From contig NZ_JALKBC010000006.1 of assembly GCF_023015865.1 (NCBI RefSeq), positions 186,001-250,000 on the forward strand: a stretch of 64,000 nt of DNA, given 5' to 3'. The notes beneath the pieces are model-generated. The model saw only the letters and a program-made list of their open reading frames with translations, had not been told where the DNA came from and made no database searches. Source of the stretch: Arenibacter sp. F26102 (GTDB lineage Bacteria > Bacteroidota > Bacteroidia > Flavobacteriales > Flavobacteriaceae). The stretch's first letter is position 1. Each line of letters opens with the position of its first letter. Positions 37,175 to 46,755 of this stretch are shown here, piece after piece. The translations under genes were made by a program, and so were the position numbers.

Positions 37175-38602
37175 CTAGGCAATATCCCATGGCAAGGAAT
37201 AGGTCTTAACATAGGTATATCCTTTCATTGTCTCGATAACCCCTTCCTTATACCCTAAGCCGGAATCCTTAACTCCTCCAAAAGGTGTCCATTCCAATCG
37301 ATAACTGGGCGCTTCGTTTACATTAACCGTACCCGTATCCAACTCGGTAATTACCCGTTGAATGGATGGCCAATGGTTACTTACTACACCCCCCGATAGG
37401 CCATATGGAGTATCATTTGCGATTTCTATAGCCTCGTCCAAAGTTTTAAACCGAATTATTGGAGCAACGGGACCAAAGGTCTCTTTAGCAACCACTTCGT
37501 GGGCATTTTTCACATGATCCAATACAGTAGGGGCATAAAGTGCACCTTCCCGCTTATGTCCCGCCAATAATACGGCACCATTATCTATTGCGTTTTGGAC
37601 ACGGGCCTGCATTTCCATGGCAGATTCTTCAGTGATAACAGTACCCATGTCATTATCGGCATTATAGGGATCACCATATTTTAAGGCTTTTACCCTTGTA
37701 GCCAATTTGGAGGCATAGGTATCCGCAATACTTTCATGAACCAAAATCCTTCTAATGGCCGTACAGCGCTGAGCCGAATTCTTAAAAGTCCCGGACATGG
37801 TTACCTCTACTGCCTCATCTATATCGGCATCTTCGAGAATTAACAAAGCTGAACTTCCTCCAAGTTCCAACACCAGTTTTTTGTACCCGGCTTTGGAGGC
37901 TATTATTTTCCCCACTTTACTACCTCCTGTAAAAGATACCATAGTAATTTCCGGATGTATTGTCATCATTTCAGCTGTTGCCTGTACATCGGCACCATTG
38001 ACCACATTCAACATATTTGGCGGAAGACCACAATCCAACGCCAGTTGGGCAAAATAATATGCGGAAAGCGGGGTTTTTTCAGAAGGTTTTAACACCACTG
38101 TATTATTCGTAGCGATTGCGGGAGCTATTTTATGAACTACCTGGTTCATGGGATGATTAAAGGGCGTAATACAGCTGATCAACCCCAAGGGAACACGAGT
38201 CGTATAAATTCTTCTAGGTTTACCGTTTTTTGAAACATCGCATGGAAACACTTGAGAGTCATCGTCCAATGCCTTCATAGCAGAAAATCGCAACACATCT
38301 GAAACCCTACTGGCTTCATAACGGGTATCCTTTAAACAAAGTCCCGTTTCATCAGTAATCATGTTGCTAACCTCATCAACCAGTTCTTCAAGGGCATTTG
38401 CAATTTTATTCAATATATCATAGCGCTCATAACGCGTAAGGGTCATCTTGGTATTTTTGGTATCCGTTAAAACCTTATCCAAGGTTTTAGTATCTATGGA
38501 TGACACCCTACCCACCTGTTTCCTGGTAAATGGATTATAAATATCGATCCATTCACCACTTTTCACCTGTTTTCCATTGATTATACTTCCAAATTCGATC
38601 AT
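37175..38602 (-). CDS. phnY: Phosphonoacetaldehyde dehydrogenase
   Basis: A 475-residue ALDH-family enzyme predicted to oxidise phosphonoacetaldehyde to phosphonoacetate. Conserved ALDH elements are ITPFNHP near 145-151, LKPSEKTP near 171-178, FTGGSKVG near 224-231, catalytic Glu in LELGGSS near 247, and nucleophile C280 in SAQRCTAIRR. Identification as PhnY rests on its position between phnA and phnW and on the phosphonate-family QRCTAIRR motif. The gap to phnA is 18 bp. Confidence 0.9.
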   Translation of the reverse strand: MIEFGSIINGKQVKSGEWIDIYNPFTRKQVGRVSSIDTKTLDKVLTDTKNTKMTLTRYERYDILNKIANALEELVDEVSNMITDETGLCLKDTRYEASRVSDVLRFSAMKALDDDSQVFPCDVSKNGKPRRIYTTRVPLGLISCITPFNHPMNQVVHKIAPAIATNNTVVLKPSEKTPLSAYYFAQLALDCGLPPNMLNVVNGADVQATAEMMTIHPEITMVSFTGGSKVGKIIASKAGYKKLVLELGGSSALLILEDADIDEAVEVTMSGTFKNSAQRCTAIRRILVHESIADTYASKLATRVKALKYGDPYNADNDMGTVITEESAMEMQARVQNAIDNGAVLLAGHKREGALYAPTVLDHVKNAHEVVAKETFGPVAPIIRFKTLDEAIEIANDTPYGLSGGVVSNHWPSIQRVITELDTGTVNVNEAPSYRLEWTPFGGVKDSGLGYKEGVIETMKGYTYVKTYSLPWDIA

Positions 38603-38620
38603 AGCAGTGTTTTAAATGGT

Positions 38621-39838
38621 TTAATTAGAAAATCCGTTACTCAAAAAGTGGAACAGATCAAAGTTTCTACTGGTACCGGATGCCAATTTATCACTGTATT
38701 CGGCGTTCAATTTCTTGTTGAATATCATTGGAACCTCTTGACAGTGCTCCCCACCATGTGAGCGCAAACCTTCCTTCACCTTGTCCAGTTCGTGCCAATC
38801 GGGGGTTCTTCCAATAGTAGTGGCAGAATCTGCCAATACTACCAAATCTCCTATTCGATCACCGGGTAATTCAAATTCTTCCACAGCCTCCTTATTGGTC
38901 AGCACTTTTTCAATTCCGTCTAGAGACAACAAATATTCTTTGGCCGCCTTTAACTGTGATTTATCCTCCAAATACAGCGTACCATAGCCACCCAAGGCCC
39001 CGTGATGTACTACATAAGGATCTGTGATAGGTAAAATTACCCTCGATTTAATATTTTGCGCATCCAGAAGTTGTTCTATAAACTGAACTTTGGGACTGCC
39101 ATCCGGATTGGTCTTGGCTTGCATTCCATGATCGGCGGTTACACCGATAATAGCTCCCAACTTATCCAACTCGCCCAGCCAAAGGTCAATTTTCGATAAA
39201 AAATCGTTGGCATCAGCACTTCCAGGGGCATATTTATGTTGCACAAAATCTGTTGTAGTCAGATACATAACATCAAAATGCTCCCTCTTCAACAACTTGG
39301 CTCCGGCCTCAATACAATAAACAGAAATATAAGGGTCATAGATTCCAGGTCTTTCCTTCCCCATTAGGCCATCCTCGACATTTTCTATGCCGTTTTCCTG
39401 TAAGGTTGCCTGATTGGCAAATTCCGCAGAAAAGCAAATGCCGTCCAGATTATGGGCCAGCATCTTCCGTAATTTATCCTTAGCGGTAACCACGGCAACC
39501 TTTCTACCATTTTTACTCAGTTCAGATAGGATTGTAGGTACTTTTAGATACTTTGGGTCGTTCATCATAACCTCCTCTTGCAGCTCTGTATCCCAATAAA
39601 AATTTCCACAAATTCCGTTGACTTTTGGGGTAACCCCAGTTACAATAGCCATATTATTTGGGTTGGTAAAAGATGGGATTACACTTTTCACCATTCCCAT
39701 AGAACCATCCTTTATAAAACGTTGCAAATTAGGCATCACTTCTTTGGCGCCTTCATAATACGGATAAGAGGTTCCATCCATACATATTCCAATAATGGTC
39801 TGCTTTTGTTTTGGGTAACTTCTGTCGTTAATGTTCAT
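38621..39838 (-). CDS. phnA: Phosphonoacetate hydrolase
   Basis: A 405-residue alkaline-phosphatase-superfamily C-P hydrolase that splits phosphonoacetate to acetate and phosphate. The catalytic Thr is in PSFTNPNNMAIVTG, and the two-zinc site is indicated by GICMDGTSY, TTTDFVQHKYAPG, VTADHGMQAK and RSHGGEHCQEVPM. I start at the ATG at 39838 (MNINDRSYPKQ), because the longer frame opens with GTG and adds 13 unconserved residues. It is the first gene of phnA-phnY-phnW. Confidence 0.93.
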   Translation of the reverse strand: MNINDRSYPKQKQTIIGICMDGTSYPYYEGAKEVMPNLQRFIKDGSMGMVKSVIPSFTNPNNMAIVTGVTPKVNGICGNFYWDTELQEEVMMNDPKYLKVPTILSELSKNGRKVAVVTAKDKLRKMLAHNLDGICFSAEFANQATLQENGIENVEDGLMGKERPGIYDPYISVYCIEAGAKLLKREHFDVMYLTTTDFVQHKYAPGSADANDFLSKIDLWLGELDKLGAIIGVTADHGMQAKTNPDGSPKVQFIEQLLDAQNIKSRVILPITDPYVVHHGALGGYGTLYLEDKSQLKAAKEYLLSLDGIEKVLTNKEAVEEFELPGDRIGDLVVLADSATTIGRTPDWHELDKVKEGLRSHGGEHCQEVPMIFNKKLNAEYSDKLASGTSRNFDLFHFLSNGFSN

Positions 39839-40094
39839 GTTTAAGAATAACTTTTGTGTTGAATATATATTTTTCACTAAAGTACAAAAATTTTACATAT
39901 AGTATAATTATTGAAAATAGATTTAATGAATGTTTTAATAGAAGTATAAAACACAAATAACCATCATAAATCAACTAAATCACAAAACGAGCAGATAACT
40001 ATGTATTAAATTAAGGTCAATAAAAATGACACAAGGTCCTATATTACTGGGCCCACGAATTAGCAACTGAAAAGCCCATAACGTTAAATACAAA

Positions 40095-40126
40095 AAGTCC
40101 CCATCACAAAAGAGCAACAGGGACTT
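40095..40126 (-). terminator. Intrinsic terminator of the TRAP operon
   Basis: AAGTCCC (40095-40101) and GGGACTT (40120-40126) form a 7-bp stem. Read on the minus strand the stem is followed by TTTTTGTAT. It lies 25 bp after the dctM stop and separates the TRAP genes from phnA. Confidence 0.75.
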
Positions 40127-40150
40127 GGAGAAATTAGATAATTATGGTTC

Positions 40151-41461
40151 TTAATCGATCAAGCCGAATACTCTTGGCAGCCACAAAGACAGTTCCGGCA
40201 CAAAGGTTAGCATCAACAATACGGCAGTCATCGCCGCCAATAAGGGCAATAAAGGCTTAATCACTTTCGTCACCGGCACTTTTGCGACACCACTACCCAC
40301 AAAGAGCAGCGTACCCACGGGAGGGGTACATATACCAATACATAAATTAAGAACGATTACCATTCCAAATTGAACTGGATGCATCCCCAAAGCCATTACT
40401 ACAGGCAAAAATATAGGTGTGAAAATAAGTACCGCCGGGGTCATATCCATAAAGGTACCCACAACCAGTAAGGTGATATTAATAAACAGTAGCACCAACA
40501 ACGGGTTCTTAACAGATTCCAAAAGGAAGCCTGTTAATGACTGCGGAATTGATTCGAAAGAGAACAACCAGGACATGGCCATGGAAGTTGAAATCAAAAA
40601 CATAACAATAGCTGTGGTCTTGGCACTCCTTAGCAGGATTGGCTTAAAATCACTAAACTTCAACTCCTTGTTTACAAATCCGAGTAAAACGGCGTAAACA
40701 ACAGCTATGGCCGCTGCTTCTGTGGCCGTAAAAATTCCGGCTACAATTCCACCAACTACGATTACCAATAGGGTAAGACTAAGAATAGCGTTTTTAAAAT
40801 CGTGGAACAGCTTTTTAAAGCTCACTCTTTCTTCCTTTGGCAAACCTTTTTTTCTGGCATACAAATAGACCATAAACATAATGGCCAGTCCCACCAATAA
40901 TCCTGGTATATAACCTGCAATAAATAATGCAGCTACCGAAGCGGTACCTCCACTGGCCAAGGCAAAAATTATTAATACATTACTGGGTGGAATTAAAAGC
41001 CCGGTGGTTGATGCACTTATATTTACAGCAGCACTAAACTCCCTGGGATACCCATCCTTTGCCATTTTCTCTGTCAAGGTACTCCCAATGGCAGAGGCAG
41101 CCGCAATGGCAGACCCGGATATGGCCCCGAACAACATAGCGGAAATTATATTAACGTATGCCAATCCACCGGGCAAACTTCCGATAAGTGATTTTGCAAA
41201 GTCGATCAAACGATTGGCAATGCCTCCCCGGTTCATAATTTCCCCGGCCAAAATAAAGAAGGGGATGGCCAACAATGCAAAATTATCGATGCCTGTTGTC
41301 ATTCTCTGACTAACAGTGGTCGTAGCTGGCATATAAGCTATATTGATCAGTAGGGTAATCGTTGTCGATATACCGATAGCATATGCCACAGGTACTCCAT
41401 AGGCCAACAAGCCCATAAAACTAATAAACAATACTATAATACTTATGGTTTCAATACTCAT
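40151..41461 (-). CDS. dctM: TRAP transporter large permease (DctM-like)
   Basis: A 436-residue inner-membrane protein with about twelve hydrophobic segments, the TRAP DctM/SiaM layout. Typical stretches are FFILAGEIMNRGGIANRL, IPPSNVLIIFALASGG and CIGICTPPVGTLLFVG. It uses the ion gradient to move substrate handed over by the DctP lipoprotein. It overlaps dctQ by 11 bp. The hexuronate enzymes upstream suggest uronate as substrate. Confidence 0.92.
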   Translation of the reverse strand: MSIETISIIVLFISFMGLLAYGVPVAYAIGISTTITLLINIAYMPATTTVSQRMTTGIDNFALLAIPFFILAGEIMNRGGIANRLIDFAKSLIGSLPGGLAYVNIISAMLFGAISGSAIAAASAIGSTLTEKMAKDGYPREFSAAVNISASTTGLLIPPSNVLIIFALASGGTASVAALFIAGYIPGLLVGLAIMFMVYLYARKKGLPKEERVSFKKLFHDFKNAILSLTLLVIVVGGIVAGIFTATEAAAIAVVYAVLLGFVNKELKFSDFKPILLRSAKTTAIVMFLISTSMAMSWLFSFESIPQSLTGFLLESVKNPLLVLLFINITLLVVGTFMDMTPAVLIFTPIFLPVVMALGMHPVQFGMVIVLNLCIGICTPPVGTLLFVGSGVAKVPVTKVIKPLLPLLAAMTAVLLMLTFVPELSLWLPRVFGLID

Positions 41462-41939
41462 TGTTGTTGGCGTTAAAGGTTATTTTAATGTGATAAACGG
41501 AAAAGAAAATGATCATAAGGCCGCTAATTGGCACTATGGCATAAACATACCCAAGTGGCACTAACAATGCCGGGGACAACTGTCCCAACTTTAAGGTGGT
41601 GTAAACCAAATTACCTCCTCCAATAACCATAATGATCAAAGCAAAAACCGCCATTACCACCTGTATTATCCTATGTCTCCTTTTTTGTTTGTCAACGGGA
41701 AGTTTGGACAATAAAAAATCCATGGATAGATGTCCTTCCTTCTGTCCATTAATATAGGCAGCACCCAATACCGTTAACCAGATCAAAGAAAATCTGGCGA
41801 ATTCCTCCGTGAACGAGCTGGATTGACCCACTACATACCTGGAGACAACCTGCCATACCACGTCAAGCACCAATAAACTAAAAATAAGCACTAAAAATCC
41901 CTCAATGGCCTTATTCAATATTCTATATGTAGTTTGCAT
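41451..41939 (-). CDS. dctQ: TRAP transporter small permease (DctQ-like)
   Basis: A 162-residue protein with four predicted membrane helices, the DctQ family, including SSSFTEEFARFSLIWLTVLGAA near residue 40, a typical family block. It forms the membrane complex with DctM. Its ATG overlaps the dctP stop (TAATG), and its end overlaps dctM, so translation of the three genes is coupled. Confidence 0.9.
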   Translation of the reverse strand: MQTTYRILNKAIEGFLVLIFSLLVLDVVWQVVSRYVVGQSSSFTEEFARFSLIWLTVLGAAYINGQKEGHLSMDFLLSKLPVDKQKRRHRIIQVVMAVFALIIMVIGGGNLVYTTLKLGQLSPALLVPLGYVYAIVPISGLMIIFFSVYHIKITFNANNNEY

Positions 41940-42940
41940 TATTGATTGTTAATTTGGTCGATTATTTTTTTCATCTTTGGATCCTTCATCAATTCTTCCA
42001 AAATTGGCTTCGTCTTTTCAACAAAAGGACTTTTATCTGGATTATAGATTTCAACATTGGCCTCTTTTAAGATTTTTAAACCCTCCTCCACGTTTTCTTT
42101 CCAATATACTTTTTGTTTCTTCACACTTTCATCTGCCGCCTCCTGCAACCATTTTTTTTCAGTATCGCTAAAGGTTTCCCAAAACTTGGTACCCACTACT
42201 ACTACGTCCGGTACCATACTATGTTCGTCCAGCGTATAGAATTTGCACACCTCATAGTGATTGGAAGTTACAAAGGAAGGAATATTGTTCTCCGCACCAT
42301 CTACTACCCTTTGTTGAAGAGCGGTATAGAGTTCCCCATAGGCCATTGGAGTAGCGGAACCACCAAGATCGTTTACCATGTTTACGGCCATTTGATCGTT
42401 CATAACCCTGATCTTTTTTCCCTTTAAATCCTCAGGGGTTTTTATAAAACCGTCCAAAGTATAAAAGCTTCTACTACCAGCATCATAAAAACAGAGGCCA
42501 CGAAGCAGAAATTCACTGCCGCCTTCCAAAAGTTCCTGTCCTATATGACCCTCCAATACATTGAACATATGCTCGCTGTCCCTAAATAAATAAGGCACCC
42601 CCAAGACTCTATATTCCGGTGCAAAGCTGGACATGGCGGCCGCACTTACTTTTGTCATGGCCACACTACCGATCTGCAGCAATTCCAAAACTTCCCTCTC
42701 CGTACCCAATTGGCCATCTGGAAATATTTTGATCTGCAACTTCCCGCCTGATTTTTCATTAAGGGCCTCTTGCATGGCCACGATCCCTTTATGGACAGGA
42801 TGGGTGATAGGCAAGGAATGGGCAAAAAATAAAGTTTTGTGATTTGTTATATCAGAACAAGAGTATAAACCTAAACACGCCAAAATTCCAATGGCAACAA
42901 TAAATTTTCTTCCTAGGGTTTTATAATCCCGCATATACAT
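41939..42940 (-). CDS. dctP: TRAP transporter substrate-binding lipoprotein (DctP-like)
   Basis: A 333-residue exported binding protein. The signal has a lipobox ending LYSC near residue 28, unusual among Gram-negative TRAP binding proteins but common in Bacteroidota. The DctP core is clear: FAHSLPITHPVHKG, the GVPYLFRD segment, KIRVMNDQ with the conserved carboxylate-binding arginine, and AENNIPSF. Its closest relatives in my recollection bind hexuronates. The operator CGTTAACGTTAACG lies 15 bp before the start. Confidence 0.9.
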   Translation of the reverse strand: MYMRDYKTLGRKFIVAIGILACLGLYSCSDITNHKTLFFAHSLPITHPVHKGIVAMQEALNEKSGGKLQIKIFPDGQLGTEREVLELLQIGSVAMTKVSAAAMSSFAPEYRVLGVPYLFRDSEHMFNVLEGHIGQELLEGGSEFLLRGLCFYDAGSRSFYTLDGFIKTPEDLKGKKIRVMNDQMAVNMVNDLGGSATPMAYGELYTALQQRVVDGAENNIPSFVTSNHYEVCKFYTLDEHSMVPDVVVVGTKFWETFSDTEKKWLQEAADESVKKQKVYWKENVEEGLKILKEANVEIYNPDKSPFVEKTKPILEELMKDPKMKKIIDQINNQ

Positions 42941-42954
42941 TTTATTTATTTGGA

Positions 42955-42968
42955 CGTTAACGTTAACG
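42955..42968. promoter_or_regulatory. LacI-type operator of the TRAP operon
   Basis: CGTTAACGTTAACG is a perfect 14-bp palindrome with a central CG at 42961-42962, the form expected of a LacI-family operator. It lies 25-38 bp downstream of the likely transcription start, where a bound repressor would block elongation or initiation. Confidence 0.7.
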
Positions 42969-42999
42969 CAATTATCATTTATTTTTAATTTCCAAACCT

Positions 43000-43029
43000 T
43001 AAAAATACTCTTTTTTTGAACTTTAGCAA
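43000..43029 (-). promoter_or_regulatory. Promoter of the TRAP operon
   Basis: On the minus strand, TTG (43027-43029) and TATTTTTA (43000-43007) are separated by 19 bp, matching the Bacteroidota TTG-N17-23-TAnnTTTG promoter with one mismatch at the last base. Confidence 0.6.
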
Positions 43030-43099
43030 CAATTCCTTACAATTCTAGCCAAATGATTGCGCCTTCCATAAATAACGCCCCCTCTATTTTAGATATTCA

Positions 43100-44302
43100 T
43101 TATATAGCCTTTGTAAGCATTTCCCTAATCCCCTTTTCCAGGCCATAGAGCTGGGCCATACCTATGGCTCTGCCAATGAGGGAGTATCCAGAGTAGAACT
43201 CATCCTTTCTTTTCTTATCATCCAACAATACATGGCCATGATCCGGCCTAATGGGAATTGCCACCTCTCCAAGACCACTATTTTGCCTTCTAAGTTGCTC
43301 CTTAACAATAGCCTCCATCAACTTGGGCATGGGTATGGATCCGTCTAAATGTGCCGCTTCATAAAACCTACCATCCTTCTCCCTAGAAACATTTCTTATA
43401 TGCAAAAAGTGAATTTGTGGCCCAAAATCACGAATGATCCCCACAAGGTCGTTGGTATCAACAGCCCCTAAAGATCCTGAGCAAAATGTTAATCCATTAC
43501 TCGGAGACGGGACACAAGCCAGTATAAATTTTAAATCTTCGTAGGTCGAAGCAATACGAGGAATCCCAAATACAGGAAATGGCGGATCATCTGGATGCAA
43601 TGCCAATTTTACACCCAACTTTTCGGCCTCCGGAATAACTGCTTTTAAAAAATATGCTAGATTTTCCCTAAGGTCCGATTTTTCAATCTTACTGACTTCC
43701 TCTAGGGTAGACCTAAAATCAGCTAGGGCAATGGCCTCTTTAGAACCAGGCATCCCGGCCAAGATGGCACTTTTTAGCCGTTCCCGCTCTTGCTGGCCCA
43801 GTGTATTATAATAATGTTCGGCCTTTTGGACCATTGCCTCGCCATATACTACTGCCGCCCTGTTCCTTTTTAGGGCGAACAAATCAAAAGCGGCAATGGC
43901 AACTGGATCATACAACAAACTTATGGCCCCGGTCGGAAGCTCATAATTTAAATTGGTACGGGTCCAATCTATCAATTGCATAAAATTATAGCAGACCACC
44001 TTAATGTTGTTTTCTGCCAAATTGCGGAGGGTCTCAATATAATTCTGTATATAGATATCCCTTTCCGGAAGACCATATTTAATAGCCTTATGGACATTAA
44101 CACTCTCCACTACGGACCATTCCAAGCCGTTGGACTCTATTTCCTTTTGGACTCCCCTTATAACTTCAGAAGACCAAACCTCTCCAATGGACACTTGGTG
44201 GCATGCCGTAACTACGCCATCCACTCCCAGCTCCTTGATATCCTTTAAGGATACTCCAAAACCAGGTCCGAACCACCGCAGTGTCTTCTTTAAGTATTGC
44301 AT
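43100..44302 (-). CDS. uxuA: D-mannonate dehydratase
   Basis: A 400-residue TIM-barrel enzyme that dehydrates D-mannonate to 2-keto-3-deoxygluconate in glucuronate breakdown. The UxuA signatures RWFGPGFGVSLKDI, GVDGVVTACHQVS, LALHPDDPPFPVFGIPRI with metal ligands, and FCSGSLGA are present, with RPDHGHVLLDD near the end. It begins three bases after the reductase stop and is followed by the TRAP genes after 159 bp. Confidence 0.94.
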   Translation of the reverse strand: MQYLKKTLRWFGPGFGVSLKDIKELGVDGVVTACHQVSIGEVWSSEVIRGVQKEIESNGLEWSVVESVNVHKAIKYGLPERDIYIQNYIETLRNLAENNIKVVCYNFMQLIDWTRTNLNYELPTGAISLLYDPVAIAAFDLFALKRNRAAVVYGEAMVQKAEHYYNTLGQQERERLKSAILAGMPGSKEAIALADFRSTLEEVSKIEKSDLRENLAYFLKAVIPEAEKLGVKLALHPDDPPFPVFGIPRIASTYEDLKFILACVPSPSNGLTFCSGSLGAVDTNDLVGIIRDFGPQIHFLHIRNVSREKDGRFYEAAHLDGSIPMPKLMEAIVKEQLRRQNSGLGEVAIPIRPDHGHVLLDDKKRKDEFYSGYSLIGRAIGMAQLYGLEKGIREMLTKAI

Positions 44303-44305
44303 GGG

Positions 44306-45124
44306 TTATACTCCGGAAAAGGAACTAAATCCGCCGTCGATTTCATAGATACTTCCAGTAACAAATGAGGAAGCATCACTAAGTAGATAGTGTACCATTC
44401 CGTTAAGTTCGGAGGCGTCACCAAAACGTCCCATGGGGGTGTTAGTGATGATTTTTTCTCCCCTATCCGTGAAGGAACCATCTTCATTGGTCAAAAGTCT
44501 TTTATTTTGATTTCCGATGAAAAACCCCGGAGCAATGGCATTTACCCTAATCTTATCACTAAATTTTGAGGAAAGTTCATTGGCCATCCACTTGGTGAAA
44601 ATATCCACCCCAGCCTTGGCCATGGAATACCCCAACACTCGTGAAATGGTCTGTTTGGCCGCCATAGATGATACATTTACTATGGACCCAAATCCTTGTT
44701 TTGCCATAATTTCACTTAATACTATTGTAGGAATTACGGTACCGAACAAATTTATATCAACTACTTTTTGGGTATCGCCAAGTTCAATATCGTAAATGGT
44801 TTGATCTGGTTTCAAAGTGGCTCCGGGAATGTTACCTCCTGCCAAATTAACCAAACCGTCCAATCTCTTAAACTGAGTGATTATAGTGTTCTTCAATTCG
44901 GTTAATTGCTTTTCATTCATTACATCCAAAACGAACAAATGAGCACTATTAGGACGAATTTCATTTAATTCCTTGCATTTTTCTTCCAGCTTGTCCAAAG
45001 ATCTGCCCAAGAGCAATACCTCAGCTCCATTTTCTACAAGATATTTGGCAATTGACCCTCCTAAAGTTCCAGTTGCCCCGGATAAGGCATAAATTTTATT
45101 TTCAATCGAAAAAAGTTTACTCAT
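44306..45124 (-). CDS. SDR-family oxidoreductase, probable D-fructuronate (mannonate) reductase
   Basis: A 272-residue short-chain dehydrogenase. The dinucleotide site is ALSGATGTLGGSIA near residue 13, NLAGGNIPG follows near 95, and the catalytic tetrad includes SS(MAAKQTISRVLG)YSMAKAG near residues 155-175. Immediate coupling to uxuA (3-bp gap) argues that it reduces D-fructuronate to D-mannonate, replacing the longer UxuB of enterobacteria. The ATG at 45124 follows a TTG that would add one residue. Confidence 0.85.
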   Translation of the reverse strand: MSKLFSIENKIYALSGATGTLGGSIAKYLVENGAEVLLLGRSLDKLEEKCKELNEIRPNSAHLFVLDVMNEKQLTELKNTIITQFKRLDGLVNLAGGNIPGATLKPDQTIYDIELGDTQKVVDINLFGTVIPTIVLSEIMAKQGFGSIVNVSSMAAKQTISRVLGYSMAKAGVDIFTKWMANELSSKFSDKIRVNAIAPGFFIGNQNKRLLTNEDGSFTDRGEKIITNTPMGRFGDASELNGMVHYLLSDASSFVTGSIYEIDGGFSSFSGV

Positions 45125-45275
45125 CAATTCTATTTTTTATAATTCTATTTTATCAAAACCCAAATATAACATAAGGGCACAATAATAAACATAATATCCA
45201 ATATTTACCCTCGGCCACTTACTCAAAGGTTTACAAAACTCACCCCCCCCTAGGTCCTATTGAAAATGCAGGGTC

Positions 45276-46652
45276 TCACTTTTTCGCCATGTTTAAACCT
45301 TCTATGGTCGTGTAATATTTGGTAATCATATTGGGTATCTCCCAATTTGGCAATTTACCTTCTTCCAAATACCGTAAATAATTTTGGGTTACTTGGGCAA
45401 AATGTGCCTCATGCCCAATTTTAAATTCATCGGGAATATTAATTTTCCACACATCCTCCGATACTTTCTCAGCTTTCGTTCCTGGAAATTTAGGGCTTAT
45501 AGTCTGCTCAAGCGCATTGGAAATAAGATTATCAAAATTTTCAACGTCCTTGGATTTAATATATAAGGTGGGCTTATAATTTTCTTCCTTACCCTGTTTA
45601 ATAATAAGATCACTTTTTGTACCCCTCATTATGCTATAATGGGTATCCCCGGTACCCTCGGGAGCTTCATAATTCCATATCACAGATACCTTGGCGTACT
45701 TACCCTTAATTTTATAAAGCATTTCCCCATTGCAATACACCTTAAGCTTATCACCATCGATGTCCTTTTTAAGATAATCGGGAAAACTATCCAATCCTGT
45801 TACCCTTCTAAATTCATCCAGAGTCAAAACTGTTGGCCAACGCTTGGCTTTAACCATCTCTATGTCTGTACGATCAATAATCTGATCCGGAAAAAGTTCC
45901 CATTGCACCAAATCCACCAAGTGGGTGGTTACATCCACAATTCCTTCACCTTCTTCATTCACATCAAAAAACCACGCCGGTCTTACCAATGGCTGGCCAG
46001 AAACATACTTAAAGAAGTGATGTACACTTTCTTTAATTATGGCAGGCTCCTCAGGACTTCCTTCCACAACTTGGCCAAATACTTCGGGCAACATGGAAAA
46101 CTGTCTTTGCATACCGGTAGTAACTTCAAAACGCTCGGTCATTATATCATAAATCATGACCCCATTTTCTTCAGCTATTTTGAAGGCCTCTTCCAGTTTC
46201 TGGAACCCTTCCGAATTAATTACCAATGGCTTGTCCGCATAAACGTTCAATCCAGCTTTTACTGCGGCCAAAATATAATCAATCTTTTTAGAGTTTTTCC
46301 CTGCCACCACCATGACGTTACCGGGTTTATTGGCAATCATTTTTTCCAAATAATCATCCCCAAAATAACTATTCACTTTCCAATGGGTGGGGCTTTCCGA
46401 CCTTGAATTATAGGCTTCAATTTTACTCAAAAAATCGCTTACCTCCGGCCCTTCGGGCGCAAAAACATAAATGGTGGAATCTACCGCATTATACATTGTT
46501 TTTTGAACTAGGGCGGCATGAAAATGCCCTGGATCCAATGTCATTAAACTTACTTTCTCGGCAGCACTATCAGCAGTTGCTTTCACTTCTTCTTTTTTTT
46601 GACCACAGCTAAGAAATAATACCAAAAGAAAGGTCGAAATACTATACTTCAT
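45276..46652 (-). CDS. Gfo/Idh/MocA-like lipoprotein with putative oxidoreductase C-terminal domain
   Basis: A roughly 458-residue protein. From the ATG at 46652 it has a signal with lipobox LFLSC, so it is probably a lipoprotein, which is unusual for a NAD(P)-dependent fold. The N-terminal nucleotide domain is degenerate (LMTLDPGHFHAALVQ), but the VMVVAGKN, YADKPLVI (EKP-like) and C-terminal HHFFKYVSG... segments are conserved in this subgroup. It follows the Gfo/Idh gene at 46756 and precedes the SDR gene. The frame can extend to 46736 but that adds 28 residues before the signal. Its reaction is unknown. Confidence 0.75.
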   Translation of the reverse strand: MKYSISTFLLVLFLSCGQKKEEVKATADSAAEKVSLMTLDPGHFHAALVQKTMYNAVDSTIYVFAPEGPEVSDFLSKIEAYNSRSESPTHWKVNSYFGDDYLEKMIANKPGNVMVVAGKNSKKIDYILAAVKAGLNVYADKPLVINSEGFQKLEEAFKIAEENGVMIYDIMTERFEVTTGMQRQFSMLPEVFGQVVEGSPEEPAIIKESVHHFFKYVSGQPLVRPAWFFDVNEEGEGIVDVTTHLVDLVQWELFPDQIIDRTDIEMVKAKRWPTVLTLDEFRRVTGLDSFPDYLKKDIDGDKLKVYCNGEMLYKIKGKYAKVSVIWNYEAPEGTGDTHYSIMRGTKSDLIIKQGKEENYKPTLYIKSKDVENFDNLISNALEQTISPKFPGTKAEKVSEDVWKINIPDEFKIGHEAHFAQVTQNYLRYLEEGKLPNWEIPNMITKYYTTIEGLNMAKK

Positions 46653-46755
46653 TTGTTGATTTTTTTGTGAATAATTACAAATCCTACCCTGGCTAAAGGT
46701 CTTTTGACCAAAGGAAGGATGATTTTTTTGCATCATTAAATATATAACATGTTTC

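Noticed and set aside
45639-46406. 255-codon plus-strand frame inside the Gfo/Idh-like lipoprotein gene
   Set aside because: Long but antisense to a recognisable protein family, with a sequence typical of reverse-strand shadows (rich in His, Phe, Ile and Asn).
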